A stretch of 64,000 nt of DNA from Paralvinella palmiformis (Eukaryota > Annelida > Polychaeta > Terebellida > Alvinellidae): NCBI GenBank assembly GCA_025642065.1, contig JAODUP010000148.1:62001-126000 (forward strand), written 5' to 3'. Made by a program: the position numbers and the translations under genes. This document shows positions 57,222-64,000 of this stretch, piece after piece. The notes under the pieces are model-generated. The model had not been told where the DNA came from and ran no database searches. It saw only the letters and a program-made list of their open reading frames with translations. How positions within the stretch are numbered: the stretch's first letter is position 1; each line of letters begins with the position of its first letter.

Positions 57222-57600
57222 TAAGCTGCCTAAGGGATTTGAAGGAGAACATTATCTTGCTATATCCAGTAACAGGAAACGGGATTATTTCTGGATCATC
57301 TTGTATAATTTTATCTTTTAAATGTTTCATTTAAGATCTCTCAATAATAATATTCTTATCTAATATAACATATTATACTTAATTATAATTATATTTATAT
57401 ACTATCAAGGCCATTTAACCTAATATGGACACAAAAGTCGTCCAAAAACATCAAACATGCTAACAAAATAATTTGTTCCATTAAAAACTAAATAATTTGT
57501 TCCAACCTTTTATTTATTGATATCATGTAGGTTTCATTAATGTTCTAGATAAAAGGCTTTGACAAGTAATAGAAAGGCTATAACCCTATAACCTTTGTAT

Positions 57601-57628
57601 TATATATATATATATATATATATATATT
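57601..57628. repeat. (AT)n microsatellite
   Basis: Short AT run in intergenic DNA. Confidence 0.85.
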
Positions 57629-58758
57629 ATCAATAGTACTACCTATATTTTTGATCTATAAAACTATTATTATTATTAAATTCAATCCTATTATGTATCT
57701 AAACGTTTATTTCTATCAGTTGTAATTTAGTGATATTAGGTATTGACACATTTTTAAATATCATGATTGTATTATATCACGTATTATAAAGAGATCTGAG
57801 TCAAATCCAACAACTAAACTATCAGCTTGTTTACTATTTTGAATACAGCTACCTACCACTGAAATAAAATACAAAATATTTAGCATACAACAGCAGGTCA
57901 AAGTGAAATAAACTTTCTTAGATCATTAAGAAAAAAATATATATTTATCAATCTGAATGAGCAGTGGAGAAAAATAAATAAATATTTATTTTCACTTTTA
58001 CATTGTTCTAAAACCTGCTTTATAAGTCTCTCAGTTCATTTATTCAATATTTATTCGACCAACAATTGACCACTCGATCCACTTATGGTATATGGGGGGA
58101 GCAATTATTGACGCCATAATGGAGACATGATTCAAGAAGCATCCCCTTTCATGAACAGATAGACATGGTCTGCTGAGAGGCTTGTGATTATTCAAGCGAA
58201 GCCTGTGTGGCTGTAGTCATGGCCAGTTAAAAGACTGGTTCATCAATTGGCTGCTTTGTGTACCTGACAACAGGAACGGCTGGCTGTCATTTAATTTGAG
58301 CCCAATATAATAATATTATATCTATGTTTATCTCAAATAATCAGTCCCACCTTCTTAGACTTCGCTTTAGAAATCACGTAGTCGATATCTGTCCCTATTT
58401 TAAGTAGAATTTAAATAAATACATTGCATTGAAGTACCAAATCTGTCAAAACAAATTGGTAAATATTACTGGCCATGTTCCCAATTGTATGGCATTGTGT
58501 AATTGATATGAATATTAATGAAACAACATTTCTTGAGATCAGTTGGACAGTCCGCCAGTAAGCAGCTATTTACTGTTTGTTTTGGTCCGTGTATTTACTC
58601 GCCATAAACAATTATAAAGTCAGCTCATGCCTTAGAAATAGACTGGTGTAACAGCAGATTATTAATGGAACAAAAAACAATTTTCCTTTAATACAGAGAT
58701 GTCGGCATTAATGGCACGATTACTGTTAAGGGTGCTACCATCTTTGGAAAGATGATGG

Positions 58759-61700
58759 TTACATAACTGGATTAGAAATATTTCCATAAAATGCATGGTG
58801 TTGAAGCTTCAGAACCTGAAACGGATAACAATATGAAGATGTTATCAGACATTCAAAACAACAAAGGACAGCTATAAAAAGGACCATTTTTTAATGACAG
58901 AAAAGGGAAAAAATTAAAATTATGAAATTGAACAATCTGTTACAAGAAAACAATTTACAGTTGACCATTTAACATAAGCCAACATCAGATATGGGGTCAA
59001 ATACATTTGTATTTGAAAGTATTCCAAAATGAATTTTCAAGTATTGTATTGTATTTGAGCTATCCAAAATGAAAAGTATTTGTATTTAAATACTTCCTCA
59101 AAGTATTTGATTTTAAAAGACATTTTGAAATACATTAAAGTAGTTTTTTAAATTATTCAAATATTGGGAAAAGAAAACAATTTTTATTAATATTTGAAAA
59201 GTTTTTGTATTTGTAATTAAACACTTTATAATCTATTTGAACCCATGTCAGGCCCACATAAAGCACAAAGACACATGTCAATGCTTGTATCCTATAATTG
59301 ATGTATAGTGATTTGCTAGGAACACAGAATTATCCAGAAACCATAGTGCTTGTATCTGTAACATCTGTTTCATGGATATAACATTTAACACATAGACGTG
59401 ATACTGGTCTGACAGAAATTTCATTTAAGGCCTTAACCAGAATGGTTGTTATGTATAATGATGAAGAAAAGGGAGGAAAAATACCGACCTCATTGCCCCA
59501 AGACACCCAGCCGGGCAGGAGACATCTAGCGAACATCTCAAGACATCTGGGTTGTTCAGGTAGGTATTGCTTTAGCACATCTAGAAAAGAAACATATTTC
59601 ACAGTAGCTATTAGAAAAGCAGACCTGAAAATTATTTGTTGAGTATACATCTCTCTCTCTCTCTCTCTCTCAGAATATATGTAAATTAGAGTTTGTGTTA
59701 TCACATACCAAAGTTCTGAAATATTATTTCCATATCCACTGGAATCCAACAGAAATCTTATTGATGTATGAACCTTTTTGTTTATTAAAAGCCTTGCTAA
59801 AACAGTGAAAGTTGTTATGCTGCTTTCTTCCACCCAAGTTAAATAATAATTAGTTTAAATGTTTTACATACAAAAGGCTACTTTATAACAAAATCGTCAG
59901 ATTGAGGCATAATTGTATTTGTATAGAAGCATACACGTATACGAAAAACTAAATGGAATTACACGAATTCAGATGTGCCGTATGGATGTAACATCATTCA
60001 TTAAGAATCTACAGCAATATGAAGCCACAATAAAAACGATGAAGATGAAAGTGACACAACAAAGTGACACAACAAAGTCACTCAAAACAACAAATTTGTT
60101 GTTAAGGAGTTCTTTTTATTATTACAGATATGTTTAAATTGTTCGTCACATTATCTCGGAAGTGGCCACTCTAGTATCATCTCTATAACACCTAGATGAT
60201 TGCATTCTTTTAAAACATAAGCAAAATAACTTATATTTTATTGGAATTTCATTATTATATTCTTAACCATATTTGACCAAATTAAACATATTCATTCTGT
60301 ACCAAAAACTCAGTTCCACATAAAAGGGAATAATCAAAAGTGGTGCTCTAAATCGCCCTAATATGAAAAGCGCCAGTTCAAAAATTCTTTTCACACACAC
60401 ATAGAACTAAGTTTATAATGGAGTAGCAGTATTGTGTTCTTGGAATTCAAATTTAGCATTTTGGTTAGGGCCAAAATATAGATGTTGGTCAAACTCATTT
60501 CTGATATACACTTTTAAAAGACTCTTTACATACCTCCCAGTGGTGGCTTATGTGAGTGAAGACTGCTTGGAATACTTATCAGGACAAAATTATCAGGAAT
60601 GTCTCTCAGTCTTCCGGGTGTAGTCCGATCAGAATGGATATGATTGTGATTATCTGTGAGATCCTGATCAGAAGACATGTAACCAAAGAATATTGTTTCA
60701 TATGGCCTTTTGTGTTCGTTATGCCATTCTGTAACAGTCTCACCACAACTAGTGACCTGTTCCAATAAAAAATACATTTCACATTATAATGGCTGAAATG
60801 GCAATTTTATTTATGTGGCTGGCAACCTCAAATGAGGGAGACGCAAATGGTCTGTAATTTACAGCTTCCCCACAGAGACTAATTCTAAATAAATTTAGAA
60901 TTTATAATAAATGGCCTGTTTGGTGGAGAAAACTTTGCCAGTTTCCTGGTTGAATGAAAAACTGCAACAACTGAGGTGCAAACCTGTGATCTACTGCACA
61001 GAATAGCCATAGCCATAGGTAAATAGTCTCATGCTCTACCTATGTGGCCAAAGAAGCGTTTTTTTATGATTTAACATGATTTTTATTTAGCACATGATTT
61101 TGGTAAGGTACTAAATCCTGATAAGGTTCTCAGTCTACCACTTTCACAATGCAGATGTAAATGTGATATTGGGTGTATTTATTATTTTCATTATAACAAA
61201 ATAAATATTGCCAACTGAAACTAGCTGGATTATTAGAAAATAATCATCATAGATAATTATATCTGTGTATCAAATAATTTGTTTTCACTAGATGTCATGA
61301 AAGTTATATTAGTGAAACTTTACACGTGTAAGTAAGAAAAGAAATTAATCTCAGTTCAGTCCCCTGATGAACTAGAGAGTTGATAATATCAAGGCTGTTT
61401 GTTCTTAGTACCAGACATCCCCAATATGAGTCACATGTATAGAAGAAAAACACATTCTGAGTGAATAAATTACTTGATCATATGAAACTTGCAAGAAGGC
61501 ACCAAATATTTGTTAAGATTCTTAAAACCCACTGATTCAAATTAGCCTCTTTATAAATAGCTATCTCTGTCAATCTATACATGAATATGTTTTATTATGT
61601 TAGCAGGAGCCTGTTTAATTCTGTTTTACCATTAAGTGCCTTAGAGCAATCAATAATCATTAAGTAACTATATAAAATATTGTTGGTGTTGTTATTATAT

Positions 61701-63869
61701 AAAATGCTAATAAGCACTGATGCAAAACTAATGGATGAACAACATTTACCGGCACAATAATAGTCAGTACAGTTACCTTTAGCCAGAACCATCTTGCCAG
61801 ATAGCTTATTCCCTGTCTAGGGAAGAACTCCTCTTTTATAAAAGAATGTTGTTGTTGATTGTTTGTTGCCCAGACAACAACAAGACAGCCGGGGTTGGCA
61901 AGAGAGTTAACCGGTAGCTGAAGTATATCCTCATCGTAAAGCATTCGATATCTGAAATGAACGGACGAAATTTGTGTTGACAAACTGTTAACGGCTTCCA
62001 TCAGGTAAATGACAATGGACTGATTCATCTCTTCTAATGTAACGGAAACAACAAAATTTTGCTACACAGTAAAACCTGCATCATCCACCAACACTGTCCG
62101 CTTAAGAAAATGTAGACTAACAGACAATGTTTCATTATCCAGGTCGGTTTATCTCAGGCAACCAACTGTTTGATTTTGTGACCTTCAAAGTCTAAATGCC
62201 AGTCTGATACTATATCAGCATTATCTTGTAAATTTATTTATAGGAATAATTAGTATATCATTATTAACACATAAAATTCTGATGTTCAGTCGGCTCGCTA
62301 AATATTTAACAAAGAATCCACTATTTATAGTGAATTTTAATGTTATTTATTTCCTTTGGTCCTCAGATCAGAGAAGAAATGTTGCTATTTTATGGCTGAT
62401 TTTGTGACTATGGTGTATGTTTAACTGGTTGAATAACCTCCAAAGATACTAAAACGTAGTGAAAGATGAAACAGCTTACAGACATAGCCATAGTAGGATC
62501 TGAAGAGATATATGGCCAACTATCCTATCAGTTAGTTGATGGAAATGCCCCATGATCACAGAAAATGATGGTTTGCCAGAATTGAAAGAGCCATGTCAAC
62601 ATGCGACCTATAGTTGTACCAAAATTAGTGAAGCGCCACTAAGACATGCATACAATTCAAGCATTATAGCTTCAAGTAGTGATTTTGACATTGTCAAAAG
62701 GCTTAATCTTCAGAGAACAACGGATATAGTACCATGGGAAATCACCACTGTTTGAATCCCCCTGGTGGTCAGACGAGACGAGGTTGGATTAGATAGTATC
62801 TCTCTGTACTCACTTTCTGTTTCTTCGTACTGACTTGTTATACCATGGCGGGTCTAGAACAATTAAGTCATATTTGGTACCTTCTGGAAGTAAAATGTAT
62901 GAATTTACACACACACACACACAAATAAAACGTAGAGTAAGTATGGTTAAGTAATTATACTCATATCCAAAGATAATATAAATACAATTATTACTCATGG
63001 AAATAAAAATTCATGATTATACATGATTACTTTGATAAGCAATCACATTTATTATTTGTTTTATGATAATTAAACAATTATTCTGATTATTACTCAAAGT
63101 TCATATTTAGACCTTTCATTCGTTTTCCAGAATATGCTTCTCTATATCATGCAGCAATTGCTGCACATCATAGCACATAAATTTAATGTTGTCATCATTA
63201 TGACTGATATATTGTCTATATTTGACATACTAACCGCTGATAAGTGGATCCAGATTAGAAACATCGGACATCAAGAATGAACACTTTGGTGGAAAGATAT
63301 AACTAGATCTCAACACCTTCTTTACATGTACATCGTCATCATGGTGATGTATCATTCTATTGAATATTCTCGGATCATCTACAATAATTAGAACATAAAC
63401 CAAAACAAAATATCTAGGACCCAAACACCAGTGTTTTAAAATGTACACATGATTTACACGGTTTAAGTCAAGTTTAAAATGCCACAATAAGAAACAAAAT
63501 AATAATCTGTTTAATACCTGATTTTATATTTATTTTTAATGTCGTAGAGATAATGCCCCTTTATTGATTAGATTGCAAAATTTCCTTAAATTAACATGCC
63601 TCATGTTTTTCATAACACTTTCAGTGAATGCGAAAATAATACAAACCTTCCTGTATGTGACAAATATCAAGTGCATCCTCAACAAGTGGTTCCTGCTTTG
63701 TTCTGTTCTGAGAGAGATCAATAAAATCCAGTCCCTGATCTAATACCTTCACTGCTGCACGGGCACAGAGATTATTGTCTTTAGGTGGAGTGGTACGAGG
63801 CATCAAATAATTACAGCTGTGTGCCAGGGTGAGCAGCTGTTTTAATGCTATCTGCAAAATATCACCAAC
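58759..63869 (-). CDS. METTL4: METTL4-like N6-adenine methyltransferase, 5' part outside window
   Basis: MT-A70-family enzyme using S-adenosylmethionine; METTL4 methylates internal Am in U2 snRNA and has been proposed as a DNA 6mA writer. Exons (minus, high to low): 63869-63647, 63378-63235, 62883-62814, 61951-61777, 60756-60534, 59580-59489, 58815-58759; all GT-AG, in frame, 327 aa plus stop. The catalytic motif is DPPW (about residue 133-136, within KYDLIVLDPPWYNKSVRR). Further family landmarks: CLVVVWATNN, FIKEEFFP, ARWFWLKVT, KRPYETIFFG, SIPSSLHSHKPPLGDVLK, CLEMFARCLLPGWVSWGNE and VLKLQH in a 19-codon final exon. The start codon and N-terminal region lie beyond position 64000; the acceptor at 63871-63870 shows that the gene continues. 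Confidence 0.95.
58985..59235. repeat. AT-rich repeat with internal self-similarity
   Basis: Dense recurrences of AAATACTT, AAGTATTTG and TTGTATTTG on both strands, typical of a decayed non-autonomous DNA element with palindromic ends. It lies in the last METTL4 intron. No termini could be defined. Confidence 0.35.
61500..61692 (+). mobile_element. LINE 3' end fragment
   Basis: Shares with 46.1-46.4 kb the landmarks TTCTTAAAACC, ATTAAGTGCCTTAGAGCAAT and ACTATATAAAATATTG. It lies in the METTL4 intron between exons 61951-61777 and 60756-60534, on the opposite strand. Confidence 0.6.
62380..62560 (-). mobile_element. Old diverged copy of the main SINE family
   Basis: Keeps TTTTATGG, TTTTGTG, CCTCCAAAGAT, AAAGATGAAACAGC, and CAGACATAGCCA in family order, with the same orientation as the other copies; the tRNA-like head is largely eroded. 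METTL4 intron. Confidence 0.5.
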
Positions 63870-64000
63870 CTAAATCGAAAGAAATACAATGGTAACATTT
63901 CATGATATTGTATTATGGTATATTTTTAACTAAAATATTTGCGATTCATTATATTTTAACTCTATACACAAAACGTTTTTACTGCTAGTTATCCCATTAA

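Larger units (their letters stand above)
53936..58758. other. Intergenic DNA between the Ly6 gene and METTL4
   Basis: Convergent genes end on both sides. The gap holds a LINE remnant (55.2-56.15 kb), two SINEs of the main family (G and H) and a TA repeat near 57601-57627. Nothing else recognised. Confidence 0.5.

Noticed and set aside
59330..59488. Open continuation of the METTL4 exon to a stop at 59330
   Set aside because: Splicing at 59489 to the 58815-58759 exon restores the conserved GNEVLKLQH ending; the read-through peptide matches nothing in the family.

Overview
This is an animal nuclear genome segment. Genes are split into many short exons by GT-AG introns, the background is visibly AT-rich, and there are dozens of TA, CA/GT and GA microsatellites plus tRNA-derived SINEs and decayed non-LTR retrotransposons. 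The protein families fit a bilaterian invertebrate. A mollusc is my best guess from repeat style and gene structure, but I could not run a search. There are no bacterial, phage or CRISPR features. Most open reading frames in the raw sequence are chance or repeat-derived, and the real genes appear only when exons are joined.

Four genes can be assembled. (1) Minus strand, about 33.3 kb down to 2.9 kb: a complete acyl-CoA synthetase of the bubblegum family (ACSBG). It has 16 coding exons joining in frame to 730 codons plus stop, a likely non-coding 5' exon, and a newly read alternative first coding exon at 20.8 kb that splices in the correct phase. (2) Minus strand, 45.7 to 38.4 kb: NUDT12, an ankyrin-repeat plus zinc-ribbon plus Nudix NAD(H) pyrophosphatase, complete except for its short first exon. 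(3) Plus strand, 52.9 to 53.9 kb: a three-exon Ly6/uPAR-type GPI-anchored protein of 135 aa. (4) Minus strand, 63.9 to 58.8 kb: the C-terminal 327 residues of METTL4, an MT-A70-family N6-adenine methyltransferase. Its 5' end lies beyond the window. A possible orphan terminal exon of a membrane protein lies at 50.2 to 50.4 kb, minus strand.

The spaces between exons are dominated by mobile DNA. There are at least eight copies or fragments of one ~190-bp tRNA-derived SINE, several with visible target-site duplications, all pointing the same way. A different 373-bp SINE has a perfect 11-bp target-site duplication. There are decayed LINE reverse-transcriptase pieces, four copies of one LINE 3' end, a 71-bp satellite and a 442-bp direct duplication that is identical by eye.

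The least ordinary regions are two. At 22.5 to 24.5 kb a broken THAP zinc finger and a broken P2X7-intracellular-domain-like fragment face each other, bracketed by a 17-bp inverted repeat. At 48.4 to 51.8 kb arrays of a 16-bp CpG-rich unit in opposite orientations bracket a GC-richer reading frame, with related fragments nearby. The four genes have unrelated roles (fatty-acid activation, nucleotide clean-up, cell-surface signalling, adenine methylation) and I see no sign that they act as a unit.
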